32,197 bases of DNA from Cyanobium sp. FGCU52 (GTDB lineage Bacteria; Cyanobacteriota; Cyanobacteriia; PCC-6307; Cyanobiaceae). Each line of letters begins with the position of its first letter. The stretch's first letter is position 1. Below are positions 7,009-15,144 of the stretch, one piece after another. The stretch spans positions 1 through 32,197 of the forward strand of contig JANWUS010000013.1 of the NCBI GenBank assembly GCA_024958715.1, given 5' to 3'. The notes under the pieces were generated by a model. It was not told the origin of the DNA. It saw only the letters and a program-made list of their open reading frames with translations, and did not search any database. Position numbers and translations under genes: made by a program.

Positions 7009-8550
7009 ATGACCCCAGCCCTGGCCCGGGAGATCCTGCAGCGCAGCGGCGAGCATCTGCTGCTGGTGCTGGTGAGCGTGGCCCTGGCCCTGCTGATAGC
7101 CCTGCCGCTGGGGCTGGCCGTGCAGGGCCGTCCCCGCCTGCAGCGGCTGCTGCTGGCCGGCGCCAACACGGTTCAGACCATTCCCAGCCTGGCGCTCTTC
7201 GGTCTGCTGCTCACCGTGCCGCTGCTCGGCGGTATCGGACCCACGCCAGCTCTGGTGGCGCTGATCCTCTATGCCCTGCTGCCGCTGCTGCGCGGCCTGA
7301 TCACCGGCCTGCAGCAGGTGCCGGGTGGCCTGCTGGAGGCCGGCCGGGCCCTGGGCCTCAGCGCGGTGCAGGTGCTGCTGCGGGTGCAGCTGCCCCTGGC
7401 CCTGCCCAGCCTGATGGCGGGCCTGCGCGTGGCCACCGTGATCTCGGTGGCCACGGCCACGATCGCCGCGGCGATCGGCGCCGGTGGCCTGGGGGTGTTC
7501 ATCTTCCGCGGCATCGCCACCGTGAACAACACACTGCTGCTGGCGGGCGCCCTGCCGTCGGCGGCGATTGCCCTGGCCGCCGATGCCGGCCTCGGCGCCC
7601 TGGAGACCCGCCTGCAGCACCAGCGGCGTCCCCGACGGCGATGGGCGCTGGCCATCGCCCTTGCCGGCGCCGTGCTGCTGGCGATCGCTCTGCACGGCCT
7701 GGCGCAGCGGCCGGCCGCCACGGTGGTGATCGGCGCCAAGGGCTTCAGCGAGCAGCAGCTGCTCGGCGAACTGCTGGCCCAGGAAATCGAGGCCGGAACC
7801 CGTCTGAAGGTGAAGCGTGAGTTCAGCCTCGGCAGCACCTTCCTGCTGCATGAGGCCGTGCGCCGCGGCCGCATCGATGGCTATGTCGAGTACAGCGGCA
7901 CCGCCTGGTCGGCGATCCTCAAGCAGCCGGAGAGCCAGCGCCCCGCCGACCGCCGGGCGCTGTGGCAACGCAGCCGCCAGCTGATGGCGGAGCGCTTCGG
8001 GCTGCAGATGTTTCCGTCGCTTGGCTTCGAGAACAGCTTCGCGATGCTGATCCGCCGCGCCGATGGCGAGCGTCTGGGCCTGCGCACCCTCAGCCAGGCG
8101 GTGCCGGCCGCACGCAGGTGGCGCGCCGCCTTCGGCTACGAATTCCTCAACCGACCGGATGGCTGGCCGGGCCTGGCCCGCCGCTACGGCTTCCAGTTGG
8201 ACTCGCCCCCCAGCGCCATGGATCTGGGCCTCACCTACCGGGCCCTGGCCGAGGGGCGGGTGGATCTGATCGCCGGCGACAGCACCAATGGCCTGATCCC
8301 GGCCCTCAACCTGCAGATCCTCGAGGACGACCGCCACTACTTCCCCCCCTACGACGCGGTGCCGGTGTTCAACGCCGCCAGCCTGCGGCGCCACCCGGAG
8401 CTGGTGGCGGTGATCGAGAGCCTGGCCGGACGCCTGTCGGCTCCCACGATGCAGCGGCTCAACGCGGCGGTGGATCTGGAGCACCGCAGCCCCGAGCAGG
8501 TGATCCGCCAGTGGCGGCATGAGGCTCTGCCGAAGGCGACCGCTCCTTAG
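7009..8550 (+). CDS. Glycine betaine/choline-type ABC permease fused to its substrate-binding domain
   Basis: This 513-aa protein joins a ProW/OpuBB-like permease (residues 1 to about 210) to a ProX/OpuBC-like binding domain (about 235 to 513) behind a membrane segment. Such proteins import compatible solutes or related trimethylammonium compounds. Permease evidence includes TIPSLALFG, then LEAGRALGLS, the loop that contacts the ATPase. VVIGAKGFSEQQLLGELLAQ opens the binding domain, and EYSGTAW and GDSTNG are conserved in it. The start is ATG at 7009, with AGGGG at 6991-6995; longer frames upstream are not convincing. No ATPase gene (proV/opuBA) is visible next to it, because the upstream side runs into the integrase relic. 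The two stop codons of this gene and the next one overlap convergently. Confidence 0.85.
   Translation: MTPALAREILQRSGEHLLLVLVSVALALLIALPLGLAVQGRPRLQRLLLAGANTVQTIPSLALFGLLLTVPLLGGIGPTPALVALILYALLPLLRGLITGLQQVPGGLLEAGRALGLSAVQVLLRVQLPLALPSLMAGLRVATVISVATATIAAAIGAGGLGVFIFRGIATVNNTLLLAGALPSAAIALAADAGLGALETRLQHQRRPRRRWALAIALAGAVLLAIALHGLAQRPAATVVIGAKGFSEQQLLGELLAQEIEAGTRLKVKREFSLGSTFLLHEAVRRGRIDGYVEYSGTAWSAILKQPESQRPADRRALWQRSRQLMAERFGLQMFPSLGFENSFAMLIRRADGERLGLRTLSQAVPAARRWRAAFGYEFLNRPDGWPGLARRYGFQLDSPPSAMDLGLTYRALAEGRVDLIAGDSTNGLIPALNLQILEDDRHYFPPYDAVPVFNAASLRRHPELVAVIESLAGRLSAPTMQRLNAAVDLEHRSPEQVIRQWRHEALPKATAP
7681..7688. repeat. HIP1 octamer GCGATCGC (one of at least seven)
   Basis: GCGATCGC is the highly iterated palindrome of cyanobacterial genomes. 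Copies were read at 7681, 8874, 9287, 18096, 18374, 19937 and 24640. None was found in 1-6900. The list may be incomplete because it was made by eye. Confidence 0.85.
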
Positions 8551-8942
8551 CTTGACCAGCGCCGCGACTCCCGATAGCGCCGCTCATCCTCGGCCGCCCG
8601 GGCGCTGTCCTCCCAGGGGAAGACGATCCACTCCGGATCGGTGCAGACCTCCACCGCCTGCCACCAGATCGGCTCCACCTTGCTGATCCACACCAGCAGT
8701 TCCGCCCCCTCCAGCTGCCGGTGGGGCGCCAGGGTGCGGCCGGTCTCGTAGACGTCGTCGACCACCAGGCAGCCGGGCAGCGGGGCCGACAGCAACGGCA
8801 GCTCCAGCCGATGGCTCAGGCTCACCGCCAGCACCAGCCCGCCGCGGGGCAGGCCGTGCACGCCACTGAAGCGGCGATCGCCGTAACGCTGGGTGATCCG
8901 CTGCACCGCCCGGTCGAAGTCGTGCCAGCTGAGCAGGCGCAT
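8547..8942 (-). CDS. Phosphoribosyltransferase-family protein
   Basis: This is a 131-aa protein with the PRPP-binding signature CLVVDDVYETGRT at about residues 58-70: two acidic residues after hydrophobics, then a TGRT-type phosphate loop. GVHGLPRGGLVLAVSLSHRL (28-47) matches the P-loop that precedes it in the fold. It is short for a purine salvage enzyme. The hood domain that chooses the base is small and contains WISKVEPIWWQ, so the substrate cannot be told. The start is ATG at 8942, and the stop overlaps the stop of the transporter gene on the other strand. A divergently read gene begins only 26 bases away. Confidence 0.8.
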   Translation of the reverse strand: MRLLSWHDFDRAVQRITQRYGDRRFSGVHGLPRGGLVLAVSLSHRLELPLLSAPLPGCLVVDDVYETGRTLAPHRQLEGAELLVWISKVEPIWWQAVEVCTDPEWIVFPWEDSARAAEDERRYRESRRWSS

Positions 8943-8968
8943 CGGTCGGAAGATCCGGATCGACTCCT

Positions 8969-9640
8969 TTGTTAGGCACTCCCGCTCCCGATGGCTGGGC
9001 TGAACCTCTGACCGGTCGGTGGCCTGAGCCGGGCCCCTACGGTCGGCACATCGCCGAGCCCCTCCTGGACACCCTCGAACTGCGCACCGACGCCGGCTGC
9101 GGCCTGGCCATCGGCCCCTGGCCCCGCTTCCGCTACGACGCCAGTGGCGGCGGTGGCACCGGTGTGGCTGGGGAGACGTCGGCGGATGGATGGCAACCGC
9201 TTCACTTCGATCCCGCCGGCCTCACCATCCCCGCCCTGAACGGCCGCACCGGCCGGATCCTGGGCGTCCCCTTGCCGCCGGGCATCGCGATCGCCATCCG
9301 TCCGCAGCAATTGGCGGGACGCTGGCAGCCCGAAACGGGCCGGGTGGAGCTGGCCTTCGAGGCCCGCTTCCAGCTGCTGCTGGCCGGGCGGTCGGTGGCG
9401 CCGGATCTGCAGGTGGTAACGCAACTGGGCACCGGTGAGGCGAACTGGCAGCGCGGACCGGTCGCCGGCCGCCCCCTCGATGCCGAGGGGAGGGGGGTGC
9501 TGGTGGGGGTCGCCCTCGTGCCGCCCACCGGCGAAGGCTGGCTGGATCGTTTCCTCGGGCTGCCCGGCGAGGCGCTTGCGGTGCTGTGCTGTCAGCTGAA
9601 GGTGCTTCCCCGGGAGGCGGGGGATCAGCGCGCGGGCTGA
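8969..9640 (+). CDS. Conserved-looking hypothetical protein, 223 aa
   Basis: No domain is recognised. The only in-frame start near the beginning of good coding sequence is TTG at 8969; an ATG at 8991 is out of frame. The protein has no membrane segment or signal peptide. PYGRHIAEPLLDTLELRTDAG near residue 24 and GPWPRFRYDASGGGG near residue 49 look like conserved motifs. The middle is beta-rich, suggesting a small barrel or sandwich. The last 16 bases overlap the end of the convergent gene below. Start choice is uncertain because the space to the divergent phosphoribosyltransferase gene leaves little room for a promoter. Confidence 0.65.
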   Translation: MLGTPAPDGWAEPLTGRWPEPGPYGRHIAEPLLDTLELRTDAGCGLAIGPWPRFRYDASGGGGTGVAGETSADGWQPLHFDPAGLTIPALNGRTGRILGVPLPPGIAIAIRPQQLAGRWQPETGRVELAFEARFQLLLAGRSVAPDLQVVTQLGTGEANWQRGPVAGRPLDAEGRGVLVGVALVPPTGEGWLDRFLGLPGEALAVLCCQLKVLPREAGDQRAG

Positions 9641-10485
9641 GCCCAAAGCGCCTGCCGCGTGGCGGCGGCGACGTCGGCCGGGGTCGGCATGCTGCCGAAC
9701 CAGAGCAGCTGATGGTCGTGGGGGCGCTGGCGCACGAGCGGATCACAGGCCGCACGGGCGGCGCGCTCGTGCCAGGCGGCCAGGAAGGGAAGCCAGGGCG
9801 TGGCCGAGGTGCTGCGCTGGATGCGGCCATCGAGGAGAACGGCATAGCCGTCGGCGATGCGGATCTGCTTCTGCTGGCAGCGGATCTGCACCGTCAACAG
9901 CGCATGATCCGTGGCGATCCGCGTTCGGGGATCGTCCCCTTCGTAGGCCGTGACCACATCCAGCGCCACGGGATCCTTCGGCGCGGCAGGGGTTCGCGGC
10001 TTGAGGTCGACGACATAGAGCCGGCGGTAGGGGGCATCACCCGTTCCCCAGAAGGCGTGCCAGCAGCGGGCCATGCCGGGCTGACAACCCGATGGCCCCC
10101 CATTGCCGTTCGCCGAAGGGAAGCTGGAAGCCCAGGCGTTCTCCTGGGCCGTGGAGCGGGGCAGCGGGGCAGGCTGTGCCGCGGGCCTCCGCAGGATGGA
10201 GTCTCCGAACTGCCGGAGCAAGCCAGGGCCCTGGGAGGGGGGCTGCTGCTGAGCCCCAGGGTTGGCGCCGGGGATCGGCGCGCAGTTGCTCCAACCGATA
10301 CCGTCCACCTGGGCGTATCCCGGCCCACACATACCCTGGCCCTTGGGGCCTTCCTGCGCGTTCACACCCGCTGGCAACGCCGCCATAGCGCCGTGAAGCA
10401 GGAGCGGAACGAGCAGCGCTGCAGGCAGCCGGAACCCAGGCGCCGTGGGCTGGCCTGGGGAGGCGATGCGGCACAACGAGGGCAC
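9625..10485 (-). CDS. Secreted hypothetical protein
   Basis: This protein is probably exported. Read from GTG at 10485, the N-terminus has a short polar part, a hydrophobic core (LPAALLVPLLLHGAMAAL) and a likely signal-peptidase site after AGVNAQ. The start could be as far up as ATG 10578, but that would put about 45 charged residues before the signal. The mature part begins with a Cys-containing segment (GMCGPGYAQ, SNCAPIPG), then a Pro/Gln-rich linker, then a folded C-terminal half with several Cys (GCQPGMARCWHAFWG, IRCQQKQIRI) that could form disulfides. No family is recognised. The stop overlaps the end of the gene on the other strand by 16 bases. Confidence 0.62.
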   Translation of the reverse strand: MPSLCRIASPGQPTAPGFRLPAALLVPLLLHGAMAALPAGVNAQEGPKGQGMCGPGYAQVDGIGWSNCAPIPGANPGAQQQPPSQGPGLLRQFGDSILRRPAAQPAPLPRSTAQENAWASSFPSANGNGGPSGCQPGMARCWHAFWGTGDAPYRRLYVVDLKPRTPAAPKDPVALDVVTAYEGDDPRTRIATDHALLTVQIRCQQKQIRIADGYAVLLDGRIQRSTSATPWLPFLAAWHERAARAACDPLVRQRPHDHQLLWFGSMPTPADVAAATRQALWAQPAR

Positions 10486-10619
10486 CTGCAGGGAACCGGA
10501 ATCACGCCGGAGGTTACGCCGCCTGGATGGATGGAACGGTTGAGGATGCGCGGATGCCCTCAGCCACCTTCGTTCCATGGCACGGTGGTCGATCGGGAGC
10601 CGGGTGCCTGTTCCACGCC

Positions 10620-10637
10620 CTCGATCACGTGATCGAG
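10620..10637. promoter_or_regulatory. Perfect 18-bp palindrome CTCGATCACGTGATCGAG
   Basis: This inverted repeat lies 8 bases downstream of the hsdS stop (minus strand). It has no spacer and no T-run, so it is not a textbook intrinsic terminator. It contains two GATC sites around CACGTG. It could bind a dimeric regulator or end the hsd transcript; neither is shown. Confidence 0.35.
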
Positions 10638-10644
10638 CCGGCCG

Positions 10645-12258
10645 TTATCCCACCGCCTCCAGAAGCCTCTGGCCGTCGCCTTGGATGTCGCGGATCGCGC
10701 CAGCCTTCCGCTCCATCGCCAGCTGGACCTGGAAACGATCGGGATCCAGCTCGGAGGCAGCCAGCAGGGCCCGCTCGCTGAGGGCACCGCATTCGCGCAG
10801 CAGGCTGCTCAGAAGATCGGTGGGAACGGGGGCGGCTGCGAGAGGGAGCTGATCCGGGTTGGCTGCAGCCTTGCGCCGTCCGCGCCGCGGGGTCTTGCCA
10901 GCAGCGGCCTCCGCCTGGCGGGCCGCCCGGATCCGCTCTAAAAGCACGCTCGCCGGTTCGTCGTTGGGATCCTGCGGCACCAGCTCCCCGCGGAACGCCT
11001 TGGCCAGCAGCGCCGGCGTGAGCCGCTCGACGAGCTTGCGGGCGTCGGTGAGCTTGGCTTCGAGTTGGTCGGCGAGGGAGAAGAGGGATTCGACAAGTTG
11101 AACGATTTCCCCTTGCTCTTCAACACCAGGAACATCAAGCTCAAGCGCACTAAATCGCGACTTATTAATTATAGGCAGTGTAGTTGCAGAGGAATTTGCG
11201 ATGATTGAAGCTTGGCCAACCGGACTAGTGAACCAGAAAAAGGCCCATTCAGGGATCGCAATCTTAGGATCGCAGACAATGGCGTTAATTTGCTGATTTG
11301 TGGCTCCCGCAATCCGGGACAGCCCAGTTTTTCCAATGGTCGCCCCGATGCAAGTCACCAAGACTGACAGCGGAGGGAGCATGCGGGCGCCCTGAGCGCG
11401 TTTGGGGCCCATCAACTCTTTTGCATGCCATACGTGGTAGCCATCATCAAGCTCAGTTGGCTTGAAGAGTGGCACTATTCCCTGCTTATCATCAGAGACA
11501 ACCTTTGGCGTATTCCCGGTAATGATTGCGCCAAGGTCGCCTAGGGTCAATTGATGCGGCGACCAGTCGGTCCCCCTCTCCTCCCGCCACTCCCGCGTCA
11601 ACTCCCCCGAGGTGGCGGAAGCGAGCACCGCTTGGCGAAAGCGCTTGAGCAGGGCCTCCACGCCATCGAGCCGCTGGCGGCAGGCATCCACAGCGGCCAG
11701 GGTGGTGTCGAGCTTGGCGGCGATGGAGAGTTGCTCACCAAGAGGTGGGAGAGGAACCGGGAAACCACGGAGCTGGGTGAGATTGATCGATGCGATTCCA
11801 GTTGTCTGCTTGGCTTGAGAAAGGAAATAGGCTTTTCCAGCCGGACTTGCGACCAGTCTACTCAGATAACTCATATCTATCAGAGGAGAAGCAGCCCTCA
11901 CCCTGAAGATATGATTTTGGTGAATGCATTCATCAATCTCACCATTCCAAACAGCCCCTCTGCCAAGCTTGTCTGGATCCCCTCCTTCAGTCAGCAAGAG
12001 ATCACCCCTAACAAGCCGATAGCGTTCAATCTCTGACAATGATGCCTGGATTGTCTTGACGCCGTTCAGATTAAGTCGCCCGTCCTGGACGTTCGCGACA
12101 GCCATGTAAGGCACTTCTCGCGACGGCTCTGCTGGCAGCTTCCTGCCTTTTGTTATTCCAGAAGTAATCGAACACACCTCATCCAAGGAAACAACTGGCC
12201 AACGACATGAAGCATCCGTTGCCTCCGGAGGTGCGTGCTCCCCTATCCCCTCCATCAC
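10645..12258 (-). CDS. hsdS: Type I restriction-modification specificity subunit HsdS
   Basis: HsdS recognises the split DNA target for a type I methyltransferase or restriction complex. The protein has two target-recognition domains, roughly residues 20-185 and 235-390. Each is followed by a conserved helix region of the form PLPPLGEQLSIAAKLDTTLAAVD (about 171-193) and VEEQGEIVQLVESLFSLADQLEA. A further C-terminal region of about 100 residues (Lys/Arg-rich linker plus a small helical domain) goes beyond the usual 400-450 aa. Start codons GTG 12258 and ATG 12255 are adjacent, and the GTG overlaps the hsdM stop as GTGA. The recognition domains (about 11.1-11.6 and 11.8-12.2 kb) are visibly lower in GC than the rest, as expected for exchanged specificity modules. 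Confidence 0.93.
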   Translation of the reverse strand: MMEGIGEHAPPEATDASCRWPVVSLDEVCSITSGITKGRKLPAEPSREVPYMAVANVQDGRLNLNGVKTIQASLSEIERYRLVRGDLLLTEGGDPDKLGRGAVWNGEIDECIHQNHIFRVRAASPLIDMSYLSRLVASPAGKAYFLSQAKQTTGIASINLTQLRGFPVPLPPLGEQLSIAAKLDTTLAAVDACRQRLDGVEALLKRFRQAVLASATSGELTREWREERGTDWSPHQLTLGDLGAIITGNTPKVVSDDKQGIVPLFKPTELDDGYHVWHAKELMGPKRAQGARMLPPLSVLVTCIGATIGKTGLSRIAGATNQQINAIVCDPKIAIPEWAFFWFTSPVGQASIIANSSATTLPIINKSRFSALELDVPGVEEQGEIVQLVESLFSLADQLEAKLTDARKLVERLTPALLAKAFRGELVPQDPNDEPASVLLERIRAARQAEAAAGKTPRRGRRKAAANPDQLPLAAAPVPTDLLSSLLRECGALSERALLAASELDPDRFQVQLAMERKAGAIRDIQGDGQRLLEAVG

Positions 12259-13703
12259 ACCAACTCCTCCACCTCTTCCCCCAGCTCCGCCAGGATCGCC
12301 CGCAGATCCTCCAGCGCGCCCTCCAGTTCGACCATCGCTTCGCGGGCCAGTTCGGCCGGTTCCGGCAGGTCGGCGGCGTCTTCGGCCGAGTCATCCTTCA
12401 GCCAGGCCAGATCGAGGCTGTCGCCGCGCTCGGCGATCTCCTCGCGGCTGAAGCATTGCCAGCGGCCCTCGGGGCCGGTGGCGGTGCGCAGGGCATGACC
12501 CAGCGGGTCGGGGCCGTAGGCCGCCTCGAACGCCGCGAAATGCTCGCGGCTCAGGGGGGTGCGCTTGCCGAAGGCCGGCATGTTGGCCCGCAGGTCGTAC
12601 ACCCACACCCGCTCGGTGCTGGAGCCGCGGGTGAAGAACAGCACATTCGTCTTCACGCCCTGGGCGTAGAAGATGCCGGTGGGCAGCCGCAGGATCGTGT
12701 GCAGATCGCACTTCTCCATCAGGTCGGCGCGGATCTGCTTGCCCACGTTGCCCTCGAACAGCACGTTGTCGGGCAGCACCACCGCCGCCCTCCCGCCCGG
12801 CTGCAGCGCCCGATAGATGTGCTGCAGGAAGCAGAATTGCTTGTTGCTGGTGGGGAAGGTGAAATCGGTGCGGCTCGGCAGGCCGCCACCCTTCTTGGTG
12901 CCGAACGGTGGGTTCGTGAGGATCAACGTGGCCGCCGGCAGGCCCTGGCCGTCGCTGCTGAGGGTGTCGCCATACCAGATGCCGCCCTGGCCCGGCCGTG
13001 AATCCAGCCCGTGCAGCATCAGGTTCATCAGCGCCAGCCGGTGCGTGTCCTGCACGTGCTCCATGCCGTAGAAGGTGCGCTCGTAGAACTTCTTCTGCTG
13101 CGCCTCATCCAGCAGGCTCGGGTCCTGGTGCTCGCGGATCCAGTGCTGCGCCGCGATCAGGAAACCGCCCGTGCCCGCCGCCGGATCCTGGATCACATCC
13201 TCCAGCCGCGGCTGCATCACCGCCACCATCGCATCGATCAGCGGCCGGGGCGTGAAGTACTGCCCCGCACCCGATTTCTTCTCCTCGGCGTTCTTCTGCA
13301 GCAGCCCCTCATACAGATCCCCCAATCCCTCCTGGCGGGCGCTGTACCAATCCAGCCGGTCGATCTCGCTCACCAAGCGGTTCAGCGTGACCGGTTTCTT
13401 GATGAACGAGCTGGCATTGGCATAGATCTCCTGCACCAGCGCTGAACTGCCGCTCTCACTGCCGCCCAGCTCCAGCAGCAGCAGCTTGTAGTGATTCAGC
13501 TGTTTCGTGCCATCCAGCTTCTCCAGCTCGTCCCAGCGCCATTCCTCCGGAATCCCCTGCTCCTGGCCCGTTTCCTTGGCCATCTTCAGGAACAGCAGAT
13601 AGGTGAGCTCCGTCACGTACTGGTGGTACGTCACCCCGTCGTCCTTCAGGACGTTGCAGAGGTTCCAGAGCTTGGAGACGATGTCGTGGGTGCTGGCCAT
13701 CAC
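12255..13703 (-). CDS. hsdM: Type I restriction-modification DNA methyltransferase subunit HsdM
   Basis: HsdM makes N6-methyladenine with HsdS as the targeting partner. Motifs are the AdoMet loop QDPAAGTGGF at residues 171-180 and the catalytic NPPFG at 263-267 (N/D-PP-Y/F type), behind an N-terminal helical domain (HDIVSKLWNLCNVLKDDG). The 481-482 aa length is normal and the gene is intact. The start is GTG 13703 or the adjacent ATG 13700; it overlaps the vapC stop as GTGA, so the genes are translationally coupled. No hsdR lies in the window, so the pair may act as a stand-alone methylase or use an HsdR encoded elsewhere. Confidence 0.94.
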   Translation of the reverse strand: MMASTHDIVSKLWNLCNVLKDDGVTYHQYVTELTYLLFLKMAKETGQEQGIPEEWRWDELEKLDGTKQLNHYKLLLLELGGSESGSSALVQEIYANASSFIKKPVTLNRLVSEIDRLDWYSARQEGLGDLYEGLLQKNAEEKKSGAGQYFTPRPLIDAMVAVMQPRLEDVIQDPAAGTGGFLIAAQHWIREHQDPSLLDEAQQKKFYERTFYGMEHVQDTHRLALMNLMLHGLDSRPGQGGIWYGDTLSSDGQGLPAATLILTNPPFGTKKGGGLPSRTDFTFPTSNKQFCFLQHIYRALQPGGRAAVVLPDNVLFEGNVGKQIRADLMEKCDLHTILRLPTGIFYAQGVKTNVLFFTRGSSTERVWVYDLRANMPAFGKRTPLSREHFAAFEAAYGPDPLGHALRTATGPEGRWQCFSREEIAERGDSLDLAWLKDDSAEDAADLPEPAELAREAMVELEGALEDLRAILAELGEEVEELV

Positions 13704-14098
13704 CAGGGCTCAAGCTGGAGTTCGGCCACGTTGGCAAAGGCCCGATCCGCCGTCACCAGGGCGCAGCCTTCGCTGAGGGCATGGCTGGCGATCAGCAGAT
13801 CCATCACCGCCAGAGGCTTGCCCTGGCGTTCGAGATCGGCGCGCAGCCGGCCACATACTTTGCTGGAGGCTTCCGACCAGGGCAGGATCTCCAGGGTCTC
13901 GAGGGTGGCCTCCGCCAGCTCCTGTAACCGCGACGCCGCTGGCAGCTTCTCCAGCCCGTAGCGGATTTCGGCCACTACAAGGGCCGACAGGCAACAACGT
14001 TGCTCACGCACCCAGGCATCCAGGCGTGGCGAGCGTCGTTTGAGAAAGGCGCTCATGGCGTTGGTGTCAAGCATCAACCGCTTGGTCCCCGCAGCCAT
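13700..14098 (-). CDS. vapC: VapC-type PIN-domain ribonuclease toxin
   Basis: This is a 132-aa PIN-domain protein. The first acidic residue is in LDTNAMSAFLKR (about residue 11), the second in LSALVVAEIRYGLEK, and the third and fourth in MDLLIASHALSEGCALVTADRAFANV. This is the usual four-acid metal site that cuts RNA. The start ATG 14098 overlaps the antitoxin stop as ATGA, and its own stop overlaps the hsdM start. The order antitoxin-toxin-hsdM-hsdS on one transcript suggests the pair stabilises, or is co-regulated with, the methylase genes. Confidence 0.92.
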   Translation of the reverse strand: MAAGTKRLMLDTNAMSAFLKRRSPRLDAWVREQRCCLSALVVAEIRYGLEKLPAASRLQELAEATLETLEILPWSEASSKVCGRLRADLERQGKPLAVMDLLIASHALSEGCALVTADRAFANVAELQLEPW

Positions 14099-14358
14099 CA
14101 GGGGAAGTCCACAGGTTCGGCAGGACGGGTGTCGTGCAACCCCTCGAAAAACGCATCCAGTTCGGCCTCGAAGCCAGGCTCCTGCAGCAACGCATCCCTC
14201 AGCTCCAGGAGTGCACGGGCCGATGGCCGCAGCGGCGTCAGCACCACGGCTCCGGTTTCCGGATCGCGGGCGATCTCCACCTCCGTTCCCTCAAACCGGA
14301 ACTCCGCCGGCAGACGCACGGCCTGACTGCGACCGTTGCGAAACAGCTTGGCGCGCAT
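14098..14358 (-). CDS. vapB: VapB-type antitoxin (AbrB/SpoVT fold)
   Basis: This is an 86-aa protein with the swapped-hairpin DNA-binding sequence MRAKLFRNGRSQAVRLPAEF at the N-terminus, followed by VEIARDPETGAVVLTPL. The C-terminal part (LLELRDALLQEPGFEAELDAFFEGL) is the helical region that usually wraps the toxin. It heads the vapB-vapC-hsdM-hsdS chain, so by family precedent it would repress its own promoter in the 50 bases upstream of 14358. The start is ATG 14358. Confidence 0.9.
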   Translation of the reverse strand: MRAKLFRNGRSQAVRLPAEFRFEGTEVEIARDPETGAVVLTPLRPSARALLELRDALLQEPGFEAELDAFFEGLHDTRPAEPVDFP

Positions 14359-14404
14359 CGCCCATCCCTGGTCTAGACCCGGACTCTACCGCGGTTCTCC
14401 CGGC

Positions 14405-15117
14405 CTGCTGTTCAGCCCGCCCAGATCTCCTCCAGCTCCAGCACCAGCCCAGGGAAGAGCGTGCCGCCCTCCAGGAGGCTGGCCGGCTCCAGGCGCCGGG
14501 GGGCAGGGACGGAGCCTTCTGCTTCGGCGTGCCAGATCTCCACCGCCTTCTGCTCCGGAAACAGCAGCCAGCCCAGCTGCGCGCCATTGGCGAGGTAGGC
14601 GGCCATCTTGCGCCGCAGAGCCTGGGCGCCGCGGGGGGCCTCATCGCTGGCGCTCACCAGTTCCACCACCAGGTCGGGGCACAGGGGCGGGAACCCGCGG
14701 CGCTGCTCAGGGGTGAGCGCCTGCCAGCGCTCGGCCCGCACCACCGCCGCATCTGGGCTCAGCACCGAGCCATCCGGCAGGCGGAAGCCGGTGGAGCTGT
14801 CGAACACCTCCCAGCCCCCCTGCGTGCGGGCCCAGTGCTCCAGCTGGAAACTCAGGCGGGTGTTCCGTCGGCCCGTACTGCCACCGGTCGGCGTCATCGC
14901 GATCAGTTGGCCATCGGCCGCCAGTTCCAGCACCGCCTCAGGATTCGCTTCACACACCAGGGCGAACTGCTCGGGCGTCAGCCGGAGATCCGGGGGCAGC
15001 AGCAGGTGGTGGGGGAGCCCCTCAGCCGTGAAGCCGGAGGGAGCTTGCTGCGCTTCGGAGGCTGGTGGGGCAAGGGTCATCTCCCCCGGCGGCAGGGAAG
15101 ATCAAGCCTAGGTGGGG
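14405..15117. repeat. Direct repeat copy A of a Uma2 gene unit
   Basis: This segment and 15545-16257 are direct repeats of about 710 bp. Each includes the whole Uma2 gene, about 15 bases after the stop, and about 37 bases upstream (shared leader around CCTAG and CTCCCCCGG). The repeats flank the aspartic-protease gene. The matching edges support a duplication of a unit, not independent acquisition. Confidence 0.8.
14412..15080 (-). CDS. Uma2 family (DUF820) protein, copy A
   Basis: This is a 222-aa PD-(D/E)XK-fold putative endonuclease of the family greatly expanded in cyanobacteria. Residues of the expected site are SPDAAVV (about 107-113), PDLVVELVSASDE (about 134-146) and the Lys of LRRKMAAY. 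The role of Uma2 proteins is unproven; nuclease activity is inferred from the fold. It differs from copy B at about 31 of 222 residues (counted by eye), and 15 of those fall in residues 68-92. The start ATG 15080 is directly preceded by GGGGGAG with no spacer, which is unusual, so true initiation could differ. Confidence 0.87.
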   Translation of the reverse strand: MTLAPPASEAQQAPSGFTAEGLPHHLLLPPDLRLTPEQFALVCEANPEAVLELAADGQLIAMTPTGGSTGRRNTRLSFQLEHWARTQGGWEVFDSSTGFRLPDGSVLSPDAAVVRAERWQALTPEQRRGFPPLCPDLVVELVSASDEAPRGAQALRRKMAAYLANGAQLGWLLFPEQKAVEIWHAEAEGSVPAPRRLEPASLLEGGTLFPGLVLELEEIWAG

Positions 15118-15144
15118 GCAAAGCTCACGTCGCCTCCAGGCGGG

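Noticed and set aside
6633..8520. Long frames on both strands overlapping the ABC transporter gene
   Set aside because: They are GC-driven shadows: low-complexity Ala/Gly/Arg/Gln translations, no motifs, while the frame at 7009-8550 shows clear permease and binding-protein signatures.
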